32,018 nt of DNA. Source: an uncultured Pseudomonas sp. GTDB lineage: Bacteria > Pseudomonadota > Gammaproteobacteria > Pseudomonadales > Pseudomonadaceae. The notes below the pieces were generated by a model that worked only from the letters and a program-made list of their open reading frames with translations, was not told where the DNA came from and ran no database searches. Location: NCBI RefSeq assembly GCF_913777995.1, contig NZ_CAJYVE010000003.1:1-32018 (forward strand), given 5' to 3'. Positions 14,243 through 22,763 of this stretch are shown one piece after another; within the stretch, counting starts at the first letter, position 1; every line of letters starts with the position of its first letter. The position numbers were made by a program, and so were the translations under genes.

Positions 14243-14896
14243 TCAGGCGGTGAAATGGTCTTCGAAGGCTTCGGCGGCGTGGATCACGTTGTCGGCCAGG
14301 GTGAGGATCTCCTGGACGATCACGGTCAGGCTCGACGCGGCGCTCAACGCGCCGAACAGGCAGTAAACCTCCTGGCCATCGGCCAGGCGCTCGATGCCCA
14401 CCGAGGACAGCGGGAACAGGTCGCGACTGCGCAGCACCAGGTCGTTGAACGCAGCCGGGTCCTTGACGCGGCGGGTTTCGATCAGGGTGGTATCGGCGAG
14501 GATCTGCTCGCCCTCCACCGCCAGATACACCGGCAGATCACCGTACTCGGTGAGGATCAGGCGAATGCCGGTCTCGGTACCTTCGGTCAGGGCCAGCTCG
14601 ATCTGACCCTGGATCACCAGGTCAAGCCCGGCCAGGGCCTTGTGCAGCGAATGGATGGTCCATTGGGTGTTCTCGGTCATGAAATCCTCCAGTTTGATTC
14701 GTTTACCGAGGTAGGGCTGGCGCAGGGCTTTCTCGATGCCACGCAGGGCATCGACGTTCTCGGGCCGGATCCAGAACTCGCGCTTGACCAGGCCGGCGTC
14801 CTTGAGACGCTGGCGCATCTCGCGCATGTAGTCGGTCGAGCTTTTCAGGCTCCGGCCCGAGCCAGCTGCGTTGTCGCTGCCGTTCTGGCGAGGCAT
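14243..14896 (-). CDS. DUF2170 family protein (YjfI type)
   Basis: A 217-residue soluble protein. The first ~65 residues form a basic, helix-rich part (SSTDYMREMRQRLKDAGLVKREFWIRPENVD in pieces), resembling the short plasmid-style DNA-binding or RepB-like segments seen on some YjfI proteins. The rest is the DUF2170 domain (TIHSLHKALAGLDLVIQG, then LFPLSSVGIERLADGQEVYCLFGALSAASSL). The start at 14896 is set by AGGGAGCA just upstream; the open frame continues to 15094 only as filler. It is the promoter-proximal gene of the six-gene cluster. Its function is unknown; a regulatory or adaptor role to the PspA-like protein is inferred only from constant neighbourhood. Confidence 0.86.
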   Translation of the reverse strand: MPRQNGSDNAAGSGRSLKSSTDYMREMRQRLKDAGLVKREFWIRPENVDALRGIEKALRQPYLGKRIKLEDFMTENTQWTIHSLHKALAGLDLVIQGQIELALTEGTETGIRLILTEYGDLPVYLAVEGEQILADTTLIETRRVKDPAAFNDLVLRSRDLFPLSSVGIERLADGQEVYCLFGALSAASSLTVIVQEILTLADNVIHAAEAFEDHFTA

Positions 14897-14969
14897 GAGG
14901 CACTGCTCCCTGAATTCGTTGACACAGTGATGGCGAACGCTAACAGAAGCTTCCCAGGCGCGATAGTCA

Positions 14970-15003
14970 TCACATGTGAGATTTTGTGCTGATTGCATCA
15001 CAA
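14970..15003 (-). promoter_or_regulatory. Palindromic sites in the yjf-type cluster promoter region
   Basis: TCACATGTGA, a perfect 10-base palindrome, lies at 14970-14979. Next to it TTGTG (14984-14988) and CACAA (14999-15003) form an inverted repeat with a 10-base spacer. They are 74-107 bases before the yjfI-like start. The same TCACATGTGA occurs once more, at 31212-31221 before the ilvA leader. The binding factor is unknown. Confidence 0.35.
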
Positions 15004-15032
15004 CATGACCAGCCAGGGGTCGACGCCCCATG

Positions 15033-15067
15033 AAAAAGGGCGCTGCCCGTAACGGGAAGCGCCCTTG
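15033..15067 (-). terminator. Rho-independent terminator of pepN
   Basis: AAGGGCGCT (15036-15044) pairs with AGCGCCCTT (15058-15066), with CCCGT/ACGGG nested inside to make one long stem. On the minus strand the stem is followed by TTTTT (15037-15033). It lies 24 bases after the pepN stop codon. Confidence 0.88.
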
Positions 15068-15090
15068 AGGTTCAGCATGACCCAAGGCGG

Positions 15091-17748
15091 TCACGCCAGG
15101 CTCTTGCTGACCACCTCATACACATCGGGGGACAGCTCGCCGGAGCTGCGAATGCGCTCCAGCTCAGCCTTCATCAGCGCCTGGCGGGCGCTGTCGTACT
15201 TGCGCCAGCGCGTTAGCGGTGCCAGCTGACGCGAGGCGATCTGCGGGTTGAAGCCGTTCAGCTGGATGACGATGTCGGCCAGGAAGCGGTAACCCGAGCC
15301 GTCGGCGGCATGGAAGTTGACCAGATTCTGCCCGGCAAAGGCGCCGATCAGCGCGCGTACCTTGTTGGGGTTCTTGATGTTGAACGCCGGGTGCTGCATC
15401 AGCTCGCGTACCCGCGCCAGGCCACCGGGCAGCGGGCTGCCGGCCTGCACGCTGAACCACTGGTCCATGACCAGCGGGTTGTCCTTGAAGTGCTCGGCGA
15501 ACACCGCCAGGGCCTGGGCACGCTCCTGCTCGAACGGCGAATTGACCAGCACCGCCAGGGCGGTAAGGCGCTCGGTCATGTTGTCGGCGGCATCGAACTG
15601 CTCGATGGCCGCGGCCAGCACTTGTGGCTTCTCGCTGAGCATCAGGTACGACAGGGCGATGTTCTGCAGGGCACGGCGGGCGAAATGCGCGGCTTCGGCC
15701 ACGTATGGCGTGTTGCGCGACACTTCGCGATTGGCCTGGTAACGCGCCCACAGGGCGTCGAACAGGGCGGCAGCGATCTGCTGGCGAGCGAACTCGCGGG
15801 CCGCGTGGATGGCATCCACGTCGGCGACTTCGCTGATCTCGGTCAGGTAGGCCTCGCCGGGCAGCGGGAGCATTTCCGCGACCATGGCCGGGTCCAGGCT
15901 CTCGTCACCCAGCACCGTGCCGAGTGCGGTGGGTAGCCGTGGGTCGAGCACCAGCGGCTGGCCGGCCTGATGCTGGCCGATCAGCTCCTGGAGCACCTGC
16001 ACCGCCAACTGCTGGCCGGCTTCCCAACGGTTGAAACCGTCGCTGTCGTGCTGCATGAGGAACATCAGTTGGTCGCGGTCGTAGGGGAAGCTCAGCTTCA
16101 CGGGTGCCGAAAAGCCGCGCAGCAGCGATGGCAACGGCTTGGCAGGCACGTCGACGAAGGAGAAGGTCTGCTCGGCCTCGGTGACCGCAATCACCCGGCT
16201 GCCGCCCTGAGCGGCCGCTTCGCCCAGCAGACGCAGCGGCAGTTCCTGCCCTTGCGCGTCCAGCAGGCCGAGGGCTACCGGAATCACGAAGGGCAGCTTC
16301 TCCTGCTTGTCCGGGGTCGCCGGGCAGCTCTGGCGGAAGGTCAGGCTGTAGGTCTGCGCGGCGCTGTCATAGGCCTCGCTGACGTCCAGGCGCGGCGTGC
16401 CGGCCTGGCTGTACCAGCGCTTGAACTGGGTCAGGTCGACACCGTTGGCGTCTTCCATGGCCTTGACGAAGTCGTCGCAGGTCACCGCCTGGCCGTCGTG
16501 ACGCTCGAAGTACAGGTCGCTGCCCTGGCGAAAGCCTTCCGCGCCGAGCAGGGTGTGCAACATGCCGACCACTTCCGAGCCCTTCTCGTAGACGGTAAGG
16601 GTGTAGAAGTTGGAAATCTCGATGAAGCTGTCCGGACGCACCGGGTGGGCCATGGGGCCGGCGTCTTCGGCGAACTGGTGGGTGCGCAGGTAGGCCACGT
16701 CCTGGATGCGCTTGACCGTGGCCGAGTTCATGTCGGCCGAGAACCCGGCGTCGCGGAACACGGTGAAGCCTTCCTTGAGCGACAGCTGGAACCAGTCGCG
16801 ACAGGTGACGCGGTTGCCCGACCAGTTGTGGAAGTATTCGTGGGCGACGATCGCCTCGACACGCTGGTGCGCGGCGTCGGTAGCGGTTTCGGCGCGGGCC
16901 AGCACGGCGCTGGAGTTGAAGATGTTGAGGCCCTTGTTCTCCATGGCACCCATGTTGAAGTCGTTGACCGCGACGATCATGAAGATGTCCAGGTCGTACT
17001 CGCGGCCATAGGTCTCTTCATCCCAGCGCATCGACTTCTTCAGGCTGTCCATGGCGTGCTGGCACTTGTCGATGTTTTCCGGCTCGACGTAGATGCGCAG
17101 GGTCACTTCGCGCTGGCTGCGGGTGGTGAAGCTGTCTTCGACGCACCACAGGTCGCCGGCCACCAGGGCGAACAGGTAGGCGGGCTTGCGGAACGGGTCT
17201 TCCCAGGTCGCCCAGTGCCGACCATCGCCCTCTTCGCCGCTGGCCACCGGGTTGCCGTTGGAGAGCAGGATCGGGTACTTCTGCTTGTCGCCGCTGACCG
17301 TGGTGGTGAAGCTGCTCATCACGTCCGGGCGGTCAAGGTAATAGGTGATCTTGCGAAAGCCCTCGGCCTCGCACTGGGTGCAGAACATGCCGCCGGACTT
17401 GTACAGGCCTTCCAGCGCGGTGTTGGTCTCGGGGTGGATGCGCACCGTGCTGTCGAGGGTGAAGCGCTCACCGGCCGGTTGCAGAGTCAGGTGGCTGTCG
17501 CTCAGCTGGTAATCGCCAGGCTGCAGTTCACGGTCGTCGAGTTGCAGTGCCAGCAGTTCCAGCTGCTGGCCATCGAGCACCAGCGGCGGCAGGCCCGCAC
17601 CACGCTCCGGGTTGCGGCGCATCACCAGTTGCGCATGCACCAGGGTGTGATCCTCGAAAAGCTCGAAGGTCAGGTGCGTCTCGTCGATGAGATACTCGGG
17701 CGCCTGATAGTCCTTGAGGTAGATCGCTTGCGGTTGTTCAGTGCGCAT
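15091..17748 (-). CDS. pepN: Aminopeptidase N
   Basis: An 885-residue M1-family zinc aminopeptidase, the broad-specificity cytoplasmic enzyme that trims N-terminal residues from peptides during protein turnover. The exopeptidase motif GAMEN is at about 267-271. The zinc site HEYFH gives H303, E304 (catalytic) and H307, and the third ligand E326 lies in LKEG. The N-terminus MRTEQPQAIYLKDYQAPEYLIDETHL (in parts) and the total length are those of gammaproteobacterial PepN. The ATG at 17748 has AAGGA upstream. It is the last gene of a minus-strand run starting at nadK, 52 bases after the DUF2797 gene, and ends at a strong terminator. Confidence 0.97.
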   Translation of the reverse strand: MRTEQPQAIYLKDYQAPEYLIDETHLTFELFEDHTLVHAQLVMRRNPERGAGLPPLVLDGQQLELLALQLDDRELQPGDYQLSDSHLTLQPAGERFTLDSTVRIHPETNTALEGLYKSGGMFCTQCEAEGFRKITYYLDRPDVMSSFTTTVSGDKQKYPILLSNGNPVASGEEGDGRHWATWEDPFRKPAYLFALVAGDLWCVEDSFTTRSQREVTLRIYVEPENIDKCQHAMDSLKKSMRWDEETYGREYDLDIFMIVAVNDFNMGAMENKGLNIFNSSAVLARAETATDAAHQRVEAIVAHEYFHNWSGNRVTCRDWFQLSLKEGFTVFRDAGFSADMNSATVKRIQDVAYLRTHQFAEDAGPMAHPVRPDSFIEISNFYTLTVYEKGSEVVGMLHTLLGAEGFRQGSDLYFERHDGQAVTCDDFVKAMEDANGVDLTQFKRWYSQAGTPRLDVSEAYDSAAQTYSLTFRQSCPATPDKQEKLPFVIPVALGLLDAQGQELPLRLLGEAAAQGGSRVIAVTEAEQTFSFVDVPAKPLPSLLRGFSAPVKLSFPYDRDQLMFLMQHDSDGFNRWEAGQQLAVQVLQELIGQHQAGQPLVLDPRLPTALGTVLGDESLDPAMVAEMLPLPGEAYLTEISEVADVDAIHAAREFARQQIAAALFDALWARYQANREVSRNTPYVAEAAHFARRALQNIALSYLMLSEKPQVLAAAIEQFDAADNMTERLTALAVLVNSPFEQERAQALAVFAEHFKDNPLVMDQWFSVQAGSPLPGGLARVRELMQHPAFNIKNPNKVRALIGAFAGQNLVNFHAADGSGYRFLADIVIQLNGFNPQIASRQLAPLTRWRKYDSARQALMKAELERIRSSGELSPDVYEVVSKSLA

Positions 17749-17800
17749 ACGGAATCCTTGTGAGGTTCGGCGTGCCACCCACCGGCGGCACGCGGCAAGA

Positions 17801-18634
17801 CTACTGAAGCACGGCCATCTGGTAGGCGGTGTACTTGCGGATATTGATGACGCCGGTGTCGAAAATCAGGTACTGGCCCTTGATACCCAGCAGCGTACCT
17901 TCCACCACCGGGTTCTTGTCCAGGTTGAAACTGACGATCTTGGTCGGGTAGGCCTCGACCGGATAACTGAACGTCAGCGGCTCGGCATCGCTGAGCAGCT
18001 GGATGGCCTGCAGGCCGAAACGTGCCTGCAGCGCCGCCAGGCCATCGGCGCACTGGGCGAACAGCTGCTCACGAATGGCCACCAGGTCTACCGGCAGCGC
18101 CTCGCCCTTGAGCAGTTCACGCCAGTTGGTGCGGTCAGCGACCTGGCTGCGCAGCAGGTCTTCGACGAAGCCCGATTGCTGGCGGGTGGCGACGCGCAGG
18201 ATCGGCAGCGCCTGGCTGGCGCCCTGGTCCAGCCAACGGGTCGGCAGCTGGGTGGCGCGGGTGATACCGACCTTGACCCCGGACGAATTGGCCAGGTAGA
18301 CGATGTGGTCGGTCATGCAGAACTGCTCGCCCCAGGCCGGCTCGCGGCAGGTGCCTTCGTGGTGATGGCACTTCTCGGGGCTCATGATGCAGATATCGCA
18401 CTGCGCCAGCTTCTGCATGCAAGGGTAGCAATAGCCCTGGCTGTAGCTGGTCTTGGTCTTGCGCCCGCAGTGGCTGCAGTGAATGGCGCCCAGGTACTCC
18501 AGGCGCAGGCTCTGGCCGATCAGCGGGTTGACCGGAATTTCCGCGTCGCCCAGGCGAAACGCGTATTGCACATGTGGCGCGTCCGACTGACGCGCCGCCA
18601 TCTTGTTGACGGAACCTCGGCCCAATTCGATCAA
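17801..18634 (-). CDS. DUF2797 family protein with Cys-rich region, probable TTG start
   Basis: A DUF2797 protein of 277 residues from a TTG at 18634, or 266 from the ATG at 18601. I favour TTG: it overlaps the TGA of the upstream YeaC gene as TTGA, and it keeps the segment ELGRGSVNKM, which looks like the conserved beginning of this family (G-x-x-x-K-M). A cysteine/histidine-rich part follows, with CSHC, CYPC, CDIC and KCHHHEGTC, a likely metal-binding region. Downstream come a GIY-YIG-like core (HIVYLANSSGVKVGITR) and a beta-rich C-terminus (NPVVEGTLLGIKGQYLIFDTG). No function is established. It is probably translationally coupled to YeaC and sits between yeaC and pepN on one strand. Confidence 0.83.
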   Translation of the reverse strand: MIELGRGSVNKMAARQSDAPHVQYAFRLGDAEIPVNPLIGQSLRLEYLGAIHCSHCGRKTKTSYSQGYCYPCMQKLAQCDICIMSPEKCHHHEGTCREPAWGEQFCMTDHIVYLANSSGVKVGITRATQLPTRWLDQGASQALPILRVATRQQSGFVEDLLRSQVADRTNWRELLKGEALPVDLVAIREQLFAQCADGLAALQARFGLQAIQLLSDAEPLTFSYPVEAYPTKIVSFNLDKNPVVEGTLLGIKGQYLIFDTGVINIRKYTAYQMAVLQ

Positions 18635-18891
18635 TGGATGGCGTCCGACTTGAACAGGATGTTGGGGATCGGTGCCGACTTCGACGCGCATTCCTGCGGC
18701 CCCATGTAGCCAGTGCGCTGCTCTTCGGGCAGGTTGCGCACTTCCCAGGCGATCAGCGCCTGCATCGACAGTTCGCGCTGCTCCTGGGTCAGCTTGCGGC
18801 CATCGGACCACTTGCCGATTTCCACGGCCAGCTTGAGGCTCTCGTAGATGTCAGGGGTGATGTTTTCGATCATTTCCATAAACGACGACAT
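18631..18891 (-). CDS. DUF1315 family protein (YeaC)
   Basis: An 86-residue soluble protein of the YeaC/DUF1315 family, common in gammaproteobacteria. Recognised by MIENITPDIYESLKLAVEIG, KWSDGRKLTQEQRE and the C-terminal CASKSAPIPNILFK. The start at 18891 is supported by TGGAG upstream, and the longer open frame above it runs inside the rhomboid gene. The gap to the rhomboid stop is 29 bases, and its own stop overlaps the DUF2797 start. Function unknown. Confidence 0.88.
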   Translation of the reverse strand: MSSFMEMIENITPDIYESLKLAVEIGKWSDGRKLTQEQRELSMQALIAWEVRNLPEEQRTGYMGPQECASKSAPIPNILFKSDAIH

Positions 18892-18920
18892 GGCGTACTC
18901 CAAAAAGACAGCCGCAAATT

Positions 18921-19790
18921 CTAAGCGGTCCGGCGGGCCATGACACCCCCGACCAGACCCGTGACACAACCGATGATCAACCCGCCGACGTGCGCACCGT
19001 TGGCGATCTCGCCAAAGCCCAGCAGGCTGACCACCCCGGAGAGGCACACCAGCAACCAGACCAGCATCATCACCAGCACCCCGCGTGGCAGGTGGTAGAC
19101 CGGGTTGGGCGCCAGCCACTGGTACAGCCAGCAATGGCCCAGCAGGCCGTAGAGCACGCCAGACAGCCCGCCAAACAGCGTCGGCCCGCTGAAGCGGTAT
19201 TGCACGTAGTTGGACACGGCGGCGAACACCAGGGTCAGCAGCACCAGCATCAGCCCGCCCTGGCGCCGCTCGATACGCCGGCCCAGCTCCCAGTACCACA
19301 GGCTGTTCATCGCCAGGTGCAGGATGCCGAAATGGATCAGCATCGGCGATACCAGGCGCCACCACTGCCCCGCTGCCAGGCTGTCGGCCAGGGGCACGAA
19401 GCTGGCGTAGTCGCCGTAGATATGGAAATCCAGGAAGGTGAACCAGCGCACCGCTTCCAGGTTCTCGCCCAGCAGGGTCAGCCCGGCCACCACCAGCGTG
19501 AGCAGCAGCACCAGCACCGTGAACGGCGACTGGCGCAGTTGCTGGACGAAACTCGGGCGCTGCACCGCCGGTGCCAACGACTGGGGCGGCTGATACTGGT
19601 CATCGCCTGCGGGAAACCGCTCGTAAAGCTCGCGGACCTCATCGGCCAACTGTGCGTGATCCGGAACCCAGAGTACCTGCTGGCCGGACTCCTCGGTGAC
19701 CCGGTGCGGAACGTTCAGGCGCCGCAGCAGGCTGACGAAGCCGTTCAGGTCGGTGGACAGCGGCAGGCGTAGCACGGCAACCGGGTTCAT
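18921..19790 (-). CDS. GlpG-like rhomboid intramembrane protease
   Basis: A 289-residue rhomboid protease with an N-terminal cytosolic domain (residues ~1-85, LPLSTDLNGFVSLLRRLNVPHRV) like that of E. coli GlpG, then six spans. Active-site residues are S210 in GGLSGVLYG and H267 in NGAHVGG. H158 and N162 in HLAMN line the catalytic cavity. The first loop between spans 1 and 2 carries WRLVSPMLIHFG, the usual pre-HxxxN motif. Its ATG overlaps the stop of the metallophosphoesterase gene as ATGA, so translation is coupled. This is the second rhomboid in six kilobases; the two are clearly different subfamilies, as the other lacks the N-terminal domain. Confidence 0.92.
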   Translation of the reverse strand: MNPVAVLRLPLSTDLNGFVSLLRRLNVPHRVTEESGQQVLWVPDHAQLADEVRELYERFPAGDDQYQPPQSLAPAVQRPSFVQQLRQSPFTVLVLLLTLVVAGLTLLGENLEAVRWFTFLDFHIYGDYASFVPLADSLAAGQWWRLVSPMLIHFGILHLAMNSLWYWELGRRIERRQGGLMLVLLTLVFAAVSNYVQYRFSGPTLFGGLSGVLYGLLGHCWLYQWLAPNPVYHLPRGVLVMMLVWLLVCLSGVVSLLGFGEIANGAHVGGLIIGCVTGLVGGVMARRTA

Positions 19791-20758
19791 GGCTTCAGCT
19801 CCGGACGCTGCACGTCGACCCAGACGAACTTGCCAGGGTCGAGCACGGTTTCCTGGTCCAACCGGTAGGCGACCAATTTGCCATACAGCACCGCGCTGTA
19901 GTCCAGGCAGGCCAGGTTGGGACGGATCGGCGCCGGGGTGCCGCTGCGCCAGTAATGACCGACGAACAGCAGCGGCTCTTCGCTGCCGTAGCGCAGCAGG
20001 GCGTTCTTGTCGGAAGTGGACAACGGCGTCTTGGCCACGCCTTCAGGCAGCGCGTCGGGCTGGAACACCACATCGCCGTAGGTCTGCGGGTCATCTTCCC
20101 AGAACTTGGTGCGGAAGAACTCACGGGTCAGGCCGTCACCACCGGTAAAGGTCATGCCGTGTGGCAGACGCATGTCGGTGCCGCGCAGCAGGCGGTTGAA
20201 CACGTTGCTGGCGAAACTGCCAGGCACCGCCGAGGCCTGGATGAAATGCTGGTCGATCAGGCCGCTGCCGTGCAGGCCGCGCAGCGGCTCGATGAGGTTG
20301 GGGTCCCAGCAGGCGTGCACCGCACGGAAGCGCCCGGCATCGATGAACAGCGGCAGCTCGTAGAACCAGTCGAGGAAGGCGCGCCACTCATCGGGATAGC
20401 GCTCGAACTGCGCCAGGGTCTCGCCGATGAGTTTTTCATGGCGCGGGGTGTGCTCGCGCACGAAGCGCTGGCCACTTTCCGGCGCCGCCGGGGTGACCCA
20501 GCCCAGCGCGTTGAATTCGTGGTTGCCCATGATGCACAGGGCCTGGCCGGCCTGGACCATGTCGCGCACGATGTGCAGCGCTTCACGGATACGCGGGCCG
20601 CGGTCGACGATGTCACCGAGAAACAGCGCCATACGCCGTGGGTGGCGCCATACACCGCCTTCACGGCGATAGCCCAGCCGCTCCAGAAGCAGTTCGAGGG
20701 TCTGGGCACACCCATGCACGTCACCGATAAGATCAAAGCTACGCGCAGGATCGACCAT
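19787..20758 (-). CDS. Metallophosphoesterase (calcineurin-like, PrpE/ApaH-related)
   Basis: A 323-residue two-metal phosphoesterase. The metal-binding signature is complete: GDVHG at 12-16, GDIVDRG at 48-54 and GNHE at 78-81, with later histidines in VHACWDPN and FVGHYW. The order and spacing resemble Ser/Thr phosphatase-like and diadenosine-tetraphosphatase-like enzymes, and the substrate cannot be assigned. The ATG at 20758 shares one base with the nadK stop (TGATG), and its own stop overlaps the start of the rhomboid gene, so nadK, this gene and the rhomboid are tightly coupled. The open frame upstream of 20758 lies inside nadK. Confidence 0.9.
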   Translation of the reverse strand: MVDPARSFDLIGDVHGCAQTLELLLERLGYRREGGVWRHPRRMALFLGDIVDRGPRIREALHIVRDMVQAGQALCIMGNHEFNALGWVTPAAPESGQRFVREHTPRHEKLIGETLAQFERYPDEWRAFLDWFYELPLFIDAGRFRAVHACWDPNLIEPLRGLHGSGLIDQHFIQASAVPGSFASNVFNRLLRGTDMRLPHGMTFTGGDGLTREFFRTKFWEDDPQTYGDVVFQPDALPEGVAKTPLSTSDKNALLRYGSEEPLLFVGHYWRSGTPAPIRPNLACLDYSAVLYGKLVAYRLDQETVLDPGKFVWVDVQRPELKP

Positions 20759-21651
20759 CAGTCGTCTCCTCGCCCACCAAGGCGGCTGCCCCAGCCGAGC
20801 TTGGTTCGGCACACTTCGTAGTAGTTGTGATCCAGCGGGTGGAGCAGCCGCAGTTTCTGCGGCTTCTTCTTCACCGTGATGGTGTCACCCGGCGCACAGG
20901 AGAAATGGTTCTGCCCGTCGCAGGAGACTTGCGGGTAGATGGTCATGTCCTTGGCCACGACGATCTTCAGTTCACTGTTGCCATCCACCACGATCGGCCG
21001 TCCCGAAAGGGTATGCGGGTACATCGGCACGATGACGATGGCGTCGAGCTTGGGGTGCATGATCGGCCCGCCGGCCGACAGCGCATAGGCGGTGGAACCG
21101 GTGGGGGTGGCGACGATCAGGCCGTCGGCCTTCTGGCTGCAGACGAACTGGCCGTCGATGTAGATCTCGAACTCGATCATCCGCGTCGACTTGCCAGGGT
21201 GCAGGACCACGTCGTTCAGCGCATCGCCCTGGCCGATGCCTTCGCCATGCCGGCGCACTTCGGCCTGCAGCAGGAAGCGGTTCTCCACCAGGTAATGACC
21301 GTCGAGCACCTCGGCGACCTTGGTCTCCAGTTCGTCGGGGCGGATGTCGGTGAGAAAGCCCAGGTTGCCCCGGTTGATGCCCAGCACCGGCACGTTGTGC
21401 CGCGCCAGCGCGCGGGCCGCGCCCAGCAGGCTGCCGTCACCGCCGACCACGATGACCAGGTCGCACACCTCGCCGAGCATCTTGCGCGAAGAGGTCTGCA
21501 GGCCATGACCCGGCAGCACCTCGGCGATGGTTTCTTCGAGTATTACGTGCAGATGCCGGTCGAGCAGGAATCTCTTGAGCCGGCGCACCGTCTCCAGCAC
21601 CTGGGCACTGCCCAGGCGGCCGATGATGCCGATATTGCGAAAGTGCTCCAT
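20758..21651 (-). CDS. nadK: NAD kinase
   Basis: A 297-residue NAD+ kinase, making NADP+ from NAD+ and ATP (or polyphosphate in some species). The signature GGDGS is at 70-74 (LVIVVGGDGSLLGAAR). NRGNLGFLTDI follows, then a NDVVLHPG variant of the family's NE-D motif, and DGLIVATPTGSTAYALSAGGP, the second conserved block. The start at 21651 is set by AGGAG seven bases upstream and by the normal length. It is the first gene of the nadK to pepN run and diverges from the DUF1853 gene across a 148-base gap that should hold both promoters; I could not pick these out with confidence. Confidence 0.96.
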   Translation of the reverse strand: MEHFRNIGIIGRLGSAQVLETVRRLKRFLLDRHLHVILEETIAEVLPGHGLQTSSRKMLGEVCDLVIVVGGDGSLLGAARALARHNVPVLGINRGNLGFLTDIRPDELETKVAEVLDGHYLVENRFLLQAEVRRHGEGIGQGDALNDVVLHPGKSTRMIEFEIYIDGQFVCSQKADGLIVATPTGSTAYALSAGGPIMHPKLDAIVIVPMYPHTLSGRPIVVDGNSELKIVVAKDMTIYPQVSCDGQNHFSCAPGDTITVKKKPQKLRLLHPLDHNYYEVCRTKLGWGSRLGGRGDD

Positions 21652-21799
21652 GAGGCTCCTGCTGAATGTAGAAACGGCGTAATGCCGGGGATTATGGCGA
21701 AACGCCCGGCCAGCGGCAAACCGGCAGAGACCTGAATCGGCCTGCCCGTTCCTGCCGAAGACGCCCGCGCCGGGCCTGACCCAGGCTATCATCCGCTGC

Positions 21800-22747
21800 A
21801 TGACACCTTTCGCCTGCCTCGCCGACCTGCCCCGCCAGCTGCACCACCCTGCGGTACGTGACCTCGCCTGGGTGGTTTGCTCACCCCCGCTGCTGGCCCA
21901 GGCTCCATGGCCGCAGCGTCATCCGCTCAGCGCCAGCGACTGGGCGGACGACCCGGAGCTATGGCGGCGGTTCCTCTGCACTCTGGACCTGCATCCCAAG
22001 CCCCTCGAGCACTGGCTGCAGCAGGCCACCAGCCGGCGCCTGGGCCGCTACTATGAGCAGCTCTGGCAGTTCGCCGCCCAGCAGGCGCCAGGTGTCGAGG
22101 TACTGGCCGCCAACCTGCCGGTGCGCGAACAGGGCCATACCCTGGGCGAGCTGGACCTGCTGCTGCGCGACCGCGACGGCATGCACCACCTGGAACTGGC
22201 CATCAAGCTCTACCTCGGCCCGGCACACGACGATGGCACTGACCCGGCGCAGTGGCTCGGCCCCGCCTCCCACGACCGGCTGGGGCGCAAGCTCGCCCAC
22301 CTGAGCGAGCACCAGTTGCCCATGTCCAGCCGCCCACAGGCCCAGACGGCCCTGGCGGCGCTGGGCATCGAAGCCTTCAGTGCCGAATTCTGGCTGGGTG
22401 GCTACCTGCTCTACCCCTGGCCGGGGCAGGCACAGCCACCGCAAGGCGCCGATGAGCGGCATCTGCGCGGCCGCTGGCTGCACCAGCGCGACTGGCCAGC
22501 CTATGCCGCGCAGTGCCCCGCCGGGCGCTGGCAACCCCTACCGCGCCAGGCTTGGCTGGCACCGGCCCGCAGCACCACGGCCTGGCCGGAAACGCAACTG
22601 GATGAATGGTTGCAGCAGCTCGACCCACAGGCCCCGGCGCAACTGCTGGTGCGCCTGGAGCAGCAGGCAGAGGACGATTGGCAGGAAGCCGAACGGCTGT
22701 TCCTGGTGGCCGACGCCTGGCCGGAGCTGCCCGACAGCAGGCGCTGA
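21800..22747 (+). CDS. DUF1853 family protein, possible PD-(D/E)xK nuclease fold
   Basis: A 315-residue soluble protein of the DUF1853 family. The central part reads [26 protein letters not shown] (in two blocks, ~115-121 and 131-139). The D119...E132...K136 arrangement with alternating strands looks like the metal-binding core of PD-(D/E)xK nucleases, which is inference. The C-terminal half is rich in Trp, Gln and Leu and ends in a helical [22 protein letters not shown]. No strong Shine-Dalgarno precedes the ATG at 21800. It converges with the MFS gene, with a 16-base gap. In Pseudomonas it usually sits back to back with nadK, as here. No function is known. Confidence 0.82.
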   Translation: MTPFACLADLPRQLHHPAVRDLAWVVCSPPLLAQAPWPQRHPLSASDWADDPELWRRFLCTLDLHPKPLEHWLQQATSRRLGRYYEQLWQFAAQQAPGVEVLAANLPVREQGHTLGELDLLLRDRDGMHHLELAIKLYLGPAHDDGTDPAQWLGPASHDRLGRKLAHLSEHQLPMSSRPQAQTALAALGIEAFSAEFWLGGYLLYPWPGQAQPPQGADERHLRGRWLHQRDWPAYAAQCPAGRWQPLPRQAWLAPARSTTAWPETQLDEWLQQLDPQAPAQLLVRLEQQAEDDWQEAERLFLVADAWPELPDSRR

Positions 22748-22763
22748 CGGGCAGGGTCCAAGG

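Noticed and set aside
14984-15003. CRP/Vfr-type site before the yjf-type cluster
   Set aside because: The arms are TTGTG/CACAA with a 10-base spacer and do not fit TGTGA-N6-TCACA.
14897-15032. Sigma-54 promoter before the PspA-containing cluster, by analogy with pspA
   Set aside because: No GG-N10-GC element of the TGGCAC-N5-TTGC type was found on the minus strand upstream of 14896.
15970-17763. 597-codon plus-strand open frame opposite pepN
   Set aside because: The antisense product has no motif and is rich in residues expected from reading PepN codons backward. PepN itself has the full GAMEN and HExxH-E signature.
17760-17798. Inverted repeat CGTGCC/GGCACG between the DUF2797 gene and pepN
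   Set aside because: Short stem without a U-run in a 52-base gap inside a same-strand gene series. There is not enough to call a terminator or regulatory site.
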